Shown piece by piece: positions 11,159 through 23,878 of a stretch of DNA of 64,000 nucleotides (its first letter is position 1; every line of letters starts with the position of its first letter). Under the pieces are notes generated by a model. That model ran no database searches. It had not been told where the DNA came from and was given only the letters and a program-made list of their open reading frames with translations. The stretch covers positions 1,612,001-1,676,000 of the forward strand of contig JAULSR010000006.1 in NCBI GenBank assembly GCA_030512295.1, written 5' to 3'. A program made the position numbers and the translations under genes. The DNA comes from Bombardia bombarda (taxonomy: Eukaryota; Ascomycota; Sordariomycetes; Sordariales; Lasiosphaeriaceae).

Positions 11159-12778
11159 GATGGTGTTGCTGCTGCACGGTTACATAAATAGGTATGGAAA
11201 GAAAAGTTAAGTTATGTTGCCTTTGGACCAGCCGGCATTCTCTATTTTTTCCTCTCTTGTTCAATCACCAAAAGTTGCAGGCACGATGTTGGGACAGACG
11301 AATGGCATGCTTCCAAGACTTGCGGCGCGACTTCCCTCGCTGTTGGTGTTGCTTGCCGTTGCCGTTGCACGGCTTCAAGTGCTCAACGATGACGTCGTCC
11401 ATCTTGGAGCTTGGAGACCGAGCCGGGCATGGCGTGCATGGGTACGGGGAGACAGAACAGACGCCTCTCACTAGCCGCATTCCACTAGCCACAGCATCAA
11501 CTGTATCAGTGACGACTGAAGCTGAGGTACCTGTGGTGATTATTTTTGGACAGGACTGGGTGTTTTCAGACCGCACATCTCCTTGGCCCGTTGTTTACTT
11601 TGAGTTTGAGAATGGTATGACTTTCGTGTCACTCGCCTTAGTAAGTGTCCTCCGATTCTTATCCCGACTTGCCAATATGTCAACATGAAGAAGGTTGACC
11701 GCTGAACTGGTTGTGTACTGTACGTAAGGGATGCGGGGCAAATCGTGGCTGTGTTTGTCTTGGCAAGCACAACCCTCCCCTCTTGCCGTCCTCATCCACC
11801 CTCGAACCAAACGCGAAATCGAACTTTCATCGAATCAGAATCATTTGGACTTGTGTGGAGTGCTGTTGATTGACCAGAAGGATGGGAGCCCTCCCAAAAT
11901 CGCCATATGGCAGATTTTGTGCCTGAGATAGGTTGCTCTCAGTGCTCAGGCACCAACTTCTTGTTCTGGATAGTGTCGCTGATGTCGCAAATGCAGCCAG
12001 TTGAAAGAGTATCCGGCTGCACCGTCTTATTACTTCGTAGTTTTAGCCTAGCTATGCGAAGCTGACTACAACCTACTTATACGGGTGATGACTCCAAGGG
12101 CCGTTCCCACGGGTGTAACGGCTCTGGATTTGGGGACTCACTGGGATGCAGTCTCGAGACTTAAGTGCTTGGGTTTGCCAGTAAAAACACTGCCACAATT
12201 GAGCAAACCACACACACCTTTTTTAAGCCGTCCGACACGCCAGATGGAAGAGTAAAGAACATCTGAGAGGAAGGAGGCAACAGACGCGGCAGAGAAGAGA
12301 TCCGTCACGGTCGGGCCTTGTCTTGCATCATTTTGCAAACTTAATCAAATGCTATCAAAGCAAGCAAACAGAGCCTGAGCCTTTTGGAAGATCTAATCGC
12401 TCCCCAGCATTTGCTAGCGCGCGTGGCGGACTTGCAAGGTTGATCGCTGCCCGTCTGGCCCAAGCTCCTGCGTCACAGGTCGGGTTCCTAGGTACCTTAG
12501 GCTCTGCGCGCCGCTCCAAAAGGTACAGACACAACACCCCACCTTTGTTTGGTTAAGGTAGTTGCATGCGCGGGAAAGTTGATAGCCGCCGAGTTTCGTT
12601 TCGCTGCGCGGGTTTGTCTGTCTCGTCGCTTCGCTTTTACTATTATTTGCGAAAACCTAACGACTTGTCTAGCTACCATTTCATCAACCAAGAAAACGAA
12701 CAAGACAGAAAGTAATTCAAGTTGCAGTCGTCACATCACCCTGTGACCCGCACTGCGAATACCACCACCCAAAGAGAC
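11159..12778. other. Divergent promoter region (HAM1-like / patatin-like)
   Basis: About 1.6 kb separates two outward-facing start codons. It contains CT- and CA-rich leader stretches and the palindrome CCTAGGTACC-type element at 12487-12496. Short open frames on both strands look like chance. Confidence 0.5.
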
Positions 12779-14794
12779 ATGGATTCCACCGGGCTGAAAC
12801 GAAAAGACACCACCAAGGGCCCGCCGCTACGCATCCTCTCTCTCGATGGCGGCGGTGTCCGCGGCTACTCCATGTTCCTCATCATCCAGGAGTTGATGCA
12901 CCGCACATTTGTCGAGATCGAAGGCAGGGCTCCCCGACGTACCGAGATCCCCAAGCCATGCGAACATTTCGACCTCATCATCGGCACCGGCACCGGCGGC
13001 CTTATCGCCCTCATGCTCGGCCGCATGCGCCTCGACCTCGAGACGTGCAAGGAACTATATGTGCGCATGACGCGGATGGTATTTGAGACGGACAAGACCA
13101 TCGCCGGCATACCCTATCGCTCAACGCTATTCAAGGCCACAAAGCTCGAGGAGGCCATCAAAGAGGCTGTTAGAGAACACACCGTTTCAGAGACGGAAGG
13201 AAACGACGGCGTTGAATCAGGGAGCGTGAATAGGAATAGTGTCGCGTCCCGGTCAAGCGCCGCGAACCCGAGGAGACACCAGAGCAACGCGAGTGTCGTC
13301 AGTTTCAGCGCGAGGAGCCCCAGTGCCCAAAATACGAGGCCCATGTTCTCGTCCAGGGGCGGTAATCCAAACGCTCGACTCTATGATGAGAGAGAAAACA
13401 GAACCAAAATGTGAGTCTTACTTATCCTCGTCCATATATCTGCCCATTCAGGTACTGACAACCCTCACCACAGCGCCGTTACCGCCATCTACAGGGGGAC
13501 GCAAAAGGGCGGCAAGCCCGCCTTGCTCCGCTCCTACGACTCGAGACGGGAACCCGCCCCCGAATTCGACTGCAAGATATGGGAGGCCGGCCGGGCGACG
13601 TGTGCCATCGGTCTCGCCTTCAAGCCCATCCAGATCGGCCAGTCCGTCTTCCACGACGACGGCGCCGGCCACTTCAACCCCTCCATCACCGCCCTAGACG
13701 AGGCCGTCGTCAACGAATGGCCCGGCCGCGAGGTCGGCGTCTTTGTCAGCGTCGGCACCGGTAAGCGTCCCAAGAGCAGCGGCGACAACGCGTCGCTCTG
13801 GTACGATGGCTTCCTCGGCGAGTACGCCGACGCCAAGAAGAAGCTCGTCGCAAAGATCGAAGGCTGCGAAAAGATCCACGAGCAAATGAAGCGCGAGCAT
13901 CTGGCGCGGCGTGGAGTCAACATCGAGAATTACTACCGATTCAACGTCGAGGTGGGCGTGGGCGAGTTTGCCATGAACGAGTGGAGTCGGCTGGCCGAGA
14001 TCAGCACCAGCACGAGGCAGTACATGGCCAGGGAGGATGAGCAGCGCATGGTGCAGAGCGCGTCGGCAAAGATGGCCAAGATCCACCTGGCCAAGTTGAG
14101 GTGGGAGCGCATGGGCGCCAACGCGCTTCCGAGTCTGGTGCAGACTTCCTCACAGATATCGATGCCGCTGGCCGTCGAACTACCTGGCGACGTGCCCTTC
14201 TTCCCACTCAGCAACAACGCCTCGCATGTCTCAACACCAAGCAGACAGTCATACGAGTCGGGCGCCGAATCGCTACCTGTGCTGGGTCTGCACACGCCCT
14301 CGCCGCGCAGCTCGGGCGAACAACACCTCCATCCCTCACCACAGAGCAGTAGCAACCAGCAACAACATTCACCGCGCCGCTCTACTCCTCCCTCTTCTTC
14401 AGCGCAGCCACTACAACCACCACCACTATCTTCGTCATCAGGACGTGGCGCCACCAAGCACGAGGATTCGGACCGTTTGATGGTCACGGCGCCAACACCG
14501 GCGCAGTACCGAACCGCATCGGGCGCCGACCTGATCGCCATCGTGGGCGCCGACGATCAGCCCAGGAGGTACCAGCAGCAGCAGCAAATGCACCAGCCGC
14601 AACAACATCTCCCACAAAGGATCGAGCCCCCGCCGCTGCCGCCCAAGACGCCACTTTTGGAGAACCAGAAGAGGGTAGATAGGAGGCCACCTGCTGCTGT
14701 TGCTTCTCCGCAAATGAGTTCGCTGCCTTATCCTGACGACGATGCGCCCCCGCCTATGGTGGATATGGCAAGGAAGCCGAATTATAGGCCATAG
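12779..14794 (+). CDS. Patatin-like phospholipase-family protein lacking the catalytic Ser
   Basis: Exon 1 is 12779-13410 and exon 2 is 13474-14794; the 63-bp intron starts GTGAGT, has the branch TACTGAC and ends CACAG. The product has 650 residues. The patatin oxyanion-hole loop is clear: LSLDGGGVRGYSM at residues 20-32. The nucleophile elbow, normally GTSTGG, reads GTGTGG at residues 69-74, so Gly71 replaces the catalytic Ser. The second dyad residue appears intact in FHDDGAGHFNPS (Asp273). An insertion rich in Ser, Asn and Arg (about 165-205) and a C-terminal half rich in Ser, Pro and Gln (about 420-640, with QQQQ) look disordered. Known active patatins hydrolyse acyl lipids; this protein is probably inactive or uses another chemistry, perhaps as a lipid sensor (inference). 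The ATG at 12779 is chosen because it directly precedes the domain and no in-frame ATG is seen upstream. Confidence 0.88.
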
Positions 14795-14849
14795 GGTGCT
14801 GGCTGGCTGGGCTGGCGTCATCTATCTGCAAGTTGCAGATGCAGGGGTA

Positions 14850-14877
14850 GGCAGGCAGGCAGGCAGGCAGGCAGGCA
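14850..14877. repeat. (GGCA)7 microsatellite
   Basis: Seven uninterrupted GGCA units just downstream of the patatin-like stop codon, probably in its 3' UTR. Confidence 0.95.
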
Positions 14878-14995
14878 CTGCAGTCTTGTGGGCTGGTTAG
14901 CGGTGGTGGTGGTTGGGCAAACAGACTACTGCTGCCAATCAAAAAGCAAGAGGGCTGTTAAAATATCTGAACAAACACACTTAAATACTACCTAG

Positions 14996-15013
14996 GTGTG
15001 TGTGTGTGTGTGT
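14996..15013. repeat. (GT)9 microsatellite
   Basis: Nine uninterrupted GT units, directly after a TACCTAGGT element. Confidence 0.95.
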
Positions 15014-17086
15014 CCGTCTAGGCTATCCATTCATGAGGCATGATTGAGAAGAATGCGATGAGATATGATACCGATGGTGGTGGCTCAGTTGTTGTGGTGG
15101 TGGAGGCTCATCGGCTATTCAGTACGTACCAACAGTACCTTTGTTTACGCTTTTCCGAATAGGAATGTGTTGCGAAGCATCTGCCTTTACCTACTGTAGC
15201 TTGCAGGCTTTCCTGCAAAAGGGGGGCTTACATACATACATACATGGTGGGGGGATGATGGGAAGGGATACTACCGTGGAGTTTATTGGTTAATAACGGA
15301 TAGTCTGATTTTTGTTGTGGCTTTTTTTTGTTTTTGTCTTGCGCTTTTGCTGTTGTTTCATATTTACTAGATACCACATGGAATTTTACCAAATTTAGCA
15401 CAGGGCTTGCTGGCTAGCTGGGAAGGCAGAGAGAGAGAGTTCGGCCAGTTGAGTGGATGGAAGGATGGAGGGAGGGGGATGGGAGGGCAGGACAGGGCAA
15501 CGAATGAATGATTGAATGTTCGAAATGTTGTTGTTTTCAAAAGATACACACGCACACCCACGGTGCACCTGTCTGTCTGTGCCGTGATTACCGTGCGTCA
15601 ATGCAAAAATGAACTTGCGTGTAAATAAGAGGATGAAGAAGAAAAAGAAAAAGTTCTCCCACATTCCGTGCCGTGTCCCCAATAGCGTTTGGATACCAGA
15701 AAGAAAGTCGTGTCGTGCAACAAGCCTACCTGAATGTCCAATTTCAGCTTGGAAAGAGAACATAAAGAAACAAAGGCGTCTGAGCTCAAGCTAATGTATG
15801 TCTGCAGATGGCCTAGCTGGCAGGCAGACAGGTGAAAAGACTGGCTGGGTCTAGAACAACCCGCCGTCCACCACAGCTAGGTAGGTAGCTAGCTGCCTTG
15901 CTGCTTGCTGCTGAACCCAAGTAGGGAGGTATGTATGTACCGCATATCGACTTCCCGCAGCTCGCTTCCAATAGTTGTTTCTTACACTGCATACACCACA
16001 CACAGCGTACAACATATAACCACTTTTGATCATTCGGCACTGGAACATGCCATAATGCCATATTGTTGAACCCGATTGTCACTGAGCAACTGAACCCAAC
16101 TCCAAGGGCCTGGGTCGACATGACAGGAGTGGAGTCCCGCCAGCCATTGTCTAACTAACACCCCCCTAAAGACCCCTACCCGCTCCTCTACTAACAAGGG
16201 GTCTAGCGGGTACGTCACAGTGCCTGCCGCCCGTGGCCAGTGGCCCGTGTTCCCTTCCCTTTCCCCTAAACCCGACCCCAACCGACCTGACAAGTGCAAG
16301 GGCCGATCACGAATTCATGCTTAAATCCAACTCTAATTTCCGGTTAGGTAAACAATACAACGGCGACTGAAAGATGGGCATTGTTGACGGACCCATCGTC
16401 ATTAATTGTTTTCGTTAATCAGAACTGGCTATGTCATGGTCTACTAATCTTTGGTGATTATCAACAACAGAAGCAGGATAATGTACAATTATTGTCTCTT
16501 TTGTGCTTCCAAAAAGCAACCATCCTCTACGCTCCTCAACCACCAATCAATCACCTCCCCTCCCGCCCAAACCCACCATTGAGGGAGGCAACACAGTTCG
16601 AGCCACCAAAACCATCACATCACCTCCTCAACAGCAGAAAAAAAAACACGCCAGTGTGGCCACAAATAAATAACTCACACAAAAAAACTGATTTGCCTCA
16701 ATCGTTTCTCTATCGTCTCATGACGTATTGTGTGGAACAAAGAGAATCTCCCAGTGGCTGGCCACACGAGCAAGCCAATATGTCGAGTCCGGACCTCTCT
16801 CCGTCTGTCCGTCCATTCTCTCACCCAAACATAAATACACTAATGCAGTGTATGGTCAATACCCATGTATCTGGGTTCTGGCGTTTTGGTCTAGGTTCTA
16901 GACTTTGACTGGGCCCGACGGGAGGGACTTGTGCTGACTCCCCCCTCCTCTCATGTATGTGTAACAACAAAGAGCAGCGATTGGAGCTGATTCGAACAGT
17001 CCAGCCCAGCAGTGCCCAGCCCAAACCCCAACCAAACAAACACACAGATGCAGACGCACGCACCCTATCTCCCCCGCGACAGTAGC

Positions 17087-17106
17087 CAGCAGCAGCAGCA
17101 GCAGCA
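17087..17106. repeat. (CAG) trinucleotide run
   Basis: Six and two-thirds CAG units in noncoding sequence; no open exon with polyglutamine context fits around it. Confidence 0.9.
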
Positions 17107-19175
17107 ACCAAGCAGCTCAGCCCTCCGCGGCACCATTTCTTCCCCGCCCCGCCTTGGGGGAGACGGTTTCAGTCGGTACTTTTGCTTGAGGGAGGGAGGG
17201 AGGGGGGAGGGGGCACGGACAATTCCCTCCTGTCGGTAATCTGTACGTTGCTCTCACTCACTACCTTTGCATAGGCAGTGTACCAGTGTACGGGATATAG
17301 CAAGCGCCCTTTTTCTTTTTTCTGACTGTATGTCTGACGCCAGTCTGCTACCCATCAGTCCACCGGGTTAGTTATTGGCAGCATCTGATCGGGGTCATGA
17401 GTAAGTAACCCGGCTAGTTGTACTGTGCAACTCCACATCATAATACGTATGATTTGAATCCCTCGGAAACACACACACACACCGTCTCTCAAACCCATAC
17501 CCCCGCAGCCAAGTCCCAACAAACAACAGAGCAGGTAGGCAGGCTGAGTCAACGACAGGCTTACATACGAAGCTTGCCGAGAGGATCGCTCTACAATAGC
17601 AAATAGACGGCCGGGGAGCGAGAGATTTGAGACTGATGAGGATGTGACAGCACCCAGCCAGGGCTGGGCGCGTGTGTTTCAGGTTTTGCCGAACGATACT
17701 ACAGCATCTCGCCCATGGCCGTGGACCAGAAAAAGAATAACGTAACGGTATTATCCGAATCCACAAAACAGAAAAGGGCGTCAGACTTCTGTCGAGACAG
17801 ACAAGGCAAGCATCTCAAGCCACCACCCCACTCGAGACCACGCACACCATCCTTGACAACACAGCACACACCACCAGCACACCGCTATTGCGGAGCAAGA
17901 ACAAAATCCCTGTGATCAAGAGTGAGTTATCAGGGCAGATACGCAGGCATCTCTGCAAGTACCCATGAGATAGATGATGTACCTTGTTCCCAATCGGGAT
18001 ACAATGTTCAACCAACCTATCCTTCAGTCAATTTGACCGATTTGCTTCGCTTGTTTGTCCTCGAGGCTTCGCATATCAAACGGCGTGCAGCTTACCAGGT
18101 CCGGCAGTGGTGGTGGCTTAAACGTCCCTTCTTTGACCATCGCATGCAAAGTGATGGACGTATCTCGTTGCATCTCGAGGCCGCCGGTCCCTTTGGATCT
18201 AGCCATCTACGCATCGAATTTCTGCATCAGCCTGCTCAGGGCAAACTCGCTACTTGTTTGACAGCCTACGAGGTGTTGACCCCCTCCTCGTCAACCCCGC
18301 CTCCGCCTCCAAACCCCCGGGCTCCTTTCGTCATCATGCTCTCTCCACGATTTGTTTTCGGGTCATCGTTGTAGGGACCATTTGTTGGCTCCAATTCGTC
18401 TACAATTCGGGCCTTGCCGTGCCATAAGGCTTGCTGGCGAACCACTCAGCTGTGAGGAAAACGGGTTTTCTTTTTTGGTCAATGAAGCTAAACGGCACTG
18501 CCATTGAATGCCGCCGAGTTGAACTTGTTTATCTTGGAAAAGCATGAGAGAGAGATTGGTTGAGGTTGCGATAATGACTCGTCTGCTCCCAATGCAGCAT
18601 CAAGGCCGATTAGGGCTCGCTTGCAGGCGTGTCTCTCCATCGAATCTGATGTTCAGTTCCAAAAATATCAGCCGTCCAAAGTGTCGTAAACGAGGTGGAT
18701 AAAACCCAGGCGACTCCCCGGCTTTCTTTCGTCACGCTCGCTCTGTGTTAGTCACCAGTGATAAATACCGTATCCCATTCTCTCACCCTAAATTTGTATC
18801 AGCTGCTGCTTCAAGATCAGTTCAACCAGCCTTACGTCCCAACCCTTTGGTTTTTATCTTCCCTCGACCCCCCCCGTCTGTTCGAGACCGATGAGCTGGT
18901 CGGCTGCCTGGGAGCCAAGAGACCTATCGCGCTAGTCCTAAAGGGCTCGAAACCCGACAGCCTGCATCGTATGCATAGGGGGAGGAGGTCCAGCCCGGCA
19001 TCCCTGTCGCAGTGGTTCGACACTAGGTCCAAACAGTACTTGCTTCTTTTATAAGTCAGCCCTACGACCAGCCCGCCGGGCCTCTCTAGATTCGATGCAG
19101 AGCAGCCTGACCGGCGACTGTCATCGCAACTATTGTCAACCTTTGTCATCTTTGACTGTTCCAGCAACGGACTTC

Positions 19176-21833
19176 ATGTCCGAAGCCATGCAGCAGCAGC
19201 AGCAGCAGGCTTTTTCTCTTCCACGGGCCCCACGTGCCGAGCGGATAACAACATCTTGTGGGGAATGTAGAAGGAGGAAGCAGAAGGTATGAGAGATCGG
19301 CCTGTCCTTATTCCCTTTCTCTGTCATCATTCCATCACAGAATGATAGCCTCCAGCTGTCTGTCGATAGGAGCTTGCTGGAAGATTACCGCACCATGGTG
19401 CTGGTCTTTGCCCTTGAAGCCCCATTGCAATATTGGTTGTTGACAAAGGACTTGTTATCCACAGTGCAATCAAGGTCAGCCATGTAGCAACTGCGCAAGG
19501 CGCTTCCCTCAGCCAGCGTGCGAGTATAAAGCGAACAGCAGGTATGTCCTCCTGCTCCTTTTTGGGCTCGTTTATCGCACTCAACCTTGAGGAAGGACCG
19601 GTTACTAACTCTGATACCATGCCAAAGACGCCCAAACTCCTTTCCATCATCCCAGCAGCCCGACTTTGCAATCTCCCTTCTACCTCCATTACTAGGAGTA
19701 AGCGGGGTTATGGGGATCCAGGGTACCCATCATCAAGCTCTGAGGCACTCCCTACCCCCCTCGTCATCATGGGTGAAGCGGAACAGTGACAATGTCGGAG
19801 AGATTATGTCACGATGGTCTGGGATCGATATCATGGGGCAATTAGCACCAGTGGCGCCCCAGCCATATGCCTGGAGTACAGCTCCAGGCTGTCTCTCTTC
19901 GTTCTGTGGGGGATTTTGTGAGGAGGGCTGCACCTTGCACTCAGAGGCGGTTCACGACGCTGCTAAATTACTTCGTGCGTACCAGGGAGCCCCCTCTCCG
20001 TCTCTGAGTGGTGGTTGGAGTCCGGAGAGTAATGATGATCCATGGGGCATGCCGCGGGAGGTTATTGGCGCCCACGGGGGTGGTGGATCTGTTTGGTCGG
20101 CAGCGAGTCCAACACCTCAGGGGATTTCTCAGTTGCCCATGCCCCAGACAATGCAAAATACCGAGCTTTTGCGTATATGTATGTCAGAACTTCCTCCTAC
20201 CGTCTCGCCCAAAAGACAGGCGGTCCATAGAAACTGATGAGGCGCATCGCATGCAGACGTCAAACTTATTTCTCAGTTCAAAGCCTCGCTGGATGGTAAT
20301 CCAGACGCGTCAAATCCGTATATCAAGTACTATGTCCCGTACTCTGTGCAATCGCCACTGCTGGTTCATGTGGCTATTTACACGGGGGCCGGCTTCCTCA
20401 GCCAAATGGGCCATATCGATACAACGGTGGCAATGTCGCACAAGGGACACGCGATTGCGCTACTGAACGAACACCTTCAGTCAAATTCTTCGACGAGCGA
20501 TGAAGGAATAGCGGGCGTGGTTCAGCTCATTGTCAATGAGTGGTACTGGGGGGATCCTAACGACCTGCGTGCTCATTTGCGTGGCCTCCGCGAGATGATC
20601 AGAATCAGGGGCGGATTCCGTACGCTGGGGTTGCATGGGCTGTTAAGCAAACTTGCGATAACGTGAGTTCGAGTTCCTTTGTGTCAGTTATGTCATCCTG
20701 CCTGGTTGGTTGATGAGGCGCTGGCTGTGAATACTGAAGCCCTTTTTCCTGGTCGCCTCTGCGGTTGGCTGAGGGGTGATCCTTATCTAACAAACTTGAG
20801 TAGATCTGATGTGGCAATCGCCTTGTCCTTTGAGATTTCCCCTTTCCTGAGAGGCGGGAAGGAGTTCGAGTTCCATGAGAACACGCAAACGGCGCCACTG
20901 CGTCTTGCTCTTAATACGCCGCTAGTCTCCTCGCTGGCGTCCTTTGCTTCGTGCGATGAGGCGCTTCACATCCACTCGGCAACAGCCTCCATCCTTGATG
21001 ACATGCGTTTCCTCATTGCCGCTGCCCTCGCGCTCCCGAAAAACGCATCAACCAAGGAACTCCAGAAGGTGCATTCCACCTCGGCTTGGATCTACGAGCG
21101 CATATCGATGCTCCCACGCTTGGCTCCTGCGACGCGTCGGCCCTCGTCTGTGACCTCGCCCATTCCGTCTTCGACAGCGAGTTTGATAATTGAGTCGAGC
21201 TCTAGGGATACGCCGGAGGTTGGTGAAGAGCAGAGGGAACCACGAGGGAGTCACAAGCGGCCAAGGCGTGGTAAAAGCCAAGGCTCGCCGCCACAACAGC
21301 ATAGGGGACTTTTAACACCCACCCAGGCTCTAGCGGAGAACAAAGATCATCGATATGGGTTGGAACAATCACCTCCGCCGCCTGGTGAAGAAACGCCAGA
21401 CTTCGTCTACCAGGCCGTGCTTCTCGGAGCGCTCATGTATAGCCGGGCCATCATGACGCGCCAGCCATTCAGCCAGGTGGTTGGTACCGACAGCTTTGTC
21501 CAACTGTGGACGACAATGTGGCGCGTGCCTCTTGCTACATGGCGATCTCTGCTGGGCGTCTTCAATTGGCTTGTTCTGCCGCTCGTCCCAAGTGGTAAAA
21601 GCACGCATCACGACCTTTATGTTAGGTCAATGATGAATGCCAGCCTGCTACAGATGAGTATGGATAACTGGGAGATCGCGTGCGGTGCCATGGACGCGGC
21701 GCTGCGCTTACAGCACTGGCTAGGGGCTGAGGGTCACGGGTCCGATAGTGCATCGTCACCCAGCGACTCAGGAGCTGGAAACGGCCGTAGGGAGAGCAGC
21801 AGCGAAGGCGAGGGCGACGTGAAGGAGAGTTGA
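19176..21833 (+). CDS. Zn2Cys6 transcription factor (Fungal_trans_2 type)
   Basis: Five exons: 19176-19286, 19465-19541, 19628-20178, 20257-20662 and 20804-21833, giving 724 residues with all phases consistent. After a short polyQ, the zinc cluster spans residues 28-56 across intron 1: CGECRRRKQK|C then NQGQPCSNC and ending PAC. The spacing is C-x2-C-x6-C-x5-C-x2-C-x8-C, which fits a binuclear DNA-binding cluster. The middle region (WYWGDPNDLRAHLRGLREMI; RIRGGFRTLGLHGLLSKLAI then TSDVAIALSFEI) matches the Fungal_trans_2 regulatory domain. Introns show branch sites TACTAAC (intron 2), CTGAT (intron 3) and CTAAC (intron 4). Intron 2 needs an unusual AAAG acceptor at 19627. Exon 3 is poorly conserved in character and may contain a further intron at GTAAGC near 19698. 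An in-frame ATG at 19095 would add 27 residues. The target genes are unknown. Confidence 0.85.
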
Positions 21834-23878
21834 GGCAAAGGTTGAACCCTTGGGTGTCTTGACCCATCCCAGCTGCACCGGGACATTGAACTGAAAGAAG
21901 CTCCCTCAGGATAGGGGGTATGGTTTTATCACCGTCAGTGCTAGTGGCAGACATGGCAACGATTTTAAGTATTTCTTATAGCGTGTGTTTCGTATAGCTT
22001 CCAGAGAGCTCTTGGATACAAAGGCGTATGGGGTAATGGTGATGATCGATACCAGCGATTTGGAAATACCATCTGTCGAAGGGACCACTGAGGACAGAGC
22101 TGGGTTCTAGAAGAGAAGAGTCTAGAACAAAATTTTCTGATGCTCGCAAACAGCAACTTCCCTCTGAACCCGAAGACGAGAGCTGAAATGAGACCTGACG
22201 TCATTGTGAAACCACCCCACACTTAACTAGGTAGAAAGAACTCCTTTTCGAACAGAAGATGGAAGCCACGACCTTGATACTTCTGAACTCGAACGATGTG
22301 CCAGAGACGGGATACAAAATTTTACAGACCATCCATCTTGTCGACGAATTCCGAGTCACCCGATATTTCAGCAGCGAAATGCAAACCCTTACATTCTTCT
22401 ACCATTTTTACAGCGATAATACCAATTAATCTCCTATCCCAAATAGGAACTTGTTCCATATGCAAATCACTTTACGTAACACGAACCCAAACCCTCGGCG
22501 TCGTTCCATAAGATCGTCCCTTCTCTCCGTCCTCCCCAACTTATTACTTCAGTACCAACCAACCAATCTATCCCCGTGCATCTCGTCTGTATCATCTGCA
22601 TCCGCAGCTATATGCTGCCATTTTCTCTGAATAAAATCATTTGGCAAGCCAAAGGGCGAAATGCACCCTCATTTACGTCATTCGATTGGCCTTTGATAAG
22701 GCAGGCTTGTCTCTGGCCTATAAGTGTCAAGACCCCAAAACGAAAACGTGGAATGTACCCGCAATTCTAATCTGGACCAACGACATGATGCCTCTTCTTC
22801 CAAGTTCCCTGCGCTGCAACAAGAATGGGGAATGGATCAGATAGACGGAAGTCCGGCTTTGTCCTGTTCTATCTTGTCGCCGCTCGATCTAGCAGGATCA
22901 TCGCTCGATTGGTGATAACAGTAGTGACGTGACAGCGCCGCTAGGTAGCAAAGGCCCAAATCTCGCGATTTTCAGTGCAATTACTAGTCTTGGTGAGCTT
23001 TCCACAGACTACACCGTGTCCAGGATATCTTTTTACCCACTGATAACTCTCGTGCAGCAATCAATTCCAGTGCAATCTTGCTCAGAACCCAAGGCCAAAC
23101 AGTAGGACTATGCAAGACTTTACAAGCCAGCCAGCCTACCTGTCTTGTCATGCCAGTCTGCCGAATCGGACATGTTCCCATATAGAATGGGGCTCCTATC
23201 TTGCCTCCTCGTCAATTCTCACTTGCAGGGGCATGACTGGACTAAAGCCCTTGCTGCTATACTGGTCATGGTTAGCTTGGGTCATATCATACCTTGAAGC
23301 TCTCAATCTGCAGCAAAAAGAGACTGGCTGAATAGGCTTGAGTGTCCGTTCATTAGTCGATTGACACTTCATGTCCCCCTTTGTCAATGCCATTACTTTC
23401 CTCTATCTGGCCAGTGCATGGGGGAGGAGGAGTGGAAGCAGCAGTGGTTGTTTTCTAGCCATCTCACTCGCTCTCGTCCCCGTTTTACCCCCCCATTAAC
23501 CCCATCTATTACATCCTATAACGCTTCTCCATCCCTTATCTCGCATGATGCTTTCATTGCTTTGCTTGCTGCAAGGCCAGCAAACATGCTTACCACTACT
23601 AGTCTACTCCGAGAGCATATGTGATGCCGTTGCTCAGATGGAGGACGTGGGGCCCGGTTCAGTAACCACGGCCTTCAACTGAGGTAAGGTGATGACAATA
23701 AGAAACCAAATTCCCATGTCTCTTTCGAATGTGTTTCACTGCATTGTTTCTGCTCTTTTTTCTTCGAATTTTCTCCATTTCAAAGTCCGTTAAAACTACC
23801 TCGTTGATCGGTTTGTTTGCTCTCGAAAACCCCCTATTATAAGAGTCGACCATACCTCCTTTCCAAAGAAAAACGAAA
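21834..23878. other. Intergenic region before MATE gene
   Basis: This is the 3' flank of the Zn2Cys6 gene and the promoter of the MATE gene. I find no exon chain or RNA gene. Confidence 0.5.

Larger units (their letters stand above)
14795..19175. other. 4.4-kb gene-free region
   Basis: It holds the 3' flank of the patatin-like gene and the upstream region of the Zn2Cys6 regulator. Simple repeats lie at 14850-14877, 14996-15013 and 17087-17106. Several open frames of 60-175 codons exist on both strands, but none has a domain, a start context and a consistent exon chain. It may contain long leaders or noncoding transcripts, which sequence alone cannot show. Confidence 0.5.

Noticed and set aside
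16381..18374. Open frames of 150-175 codons on the plus strand
   Set aside because: Low similarity to any protein pattern, several competing frames, no introns or start context; treated as chance.
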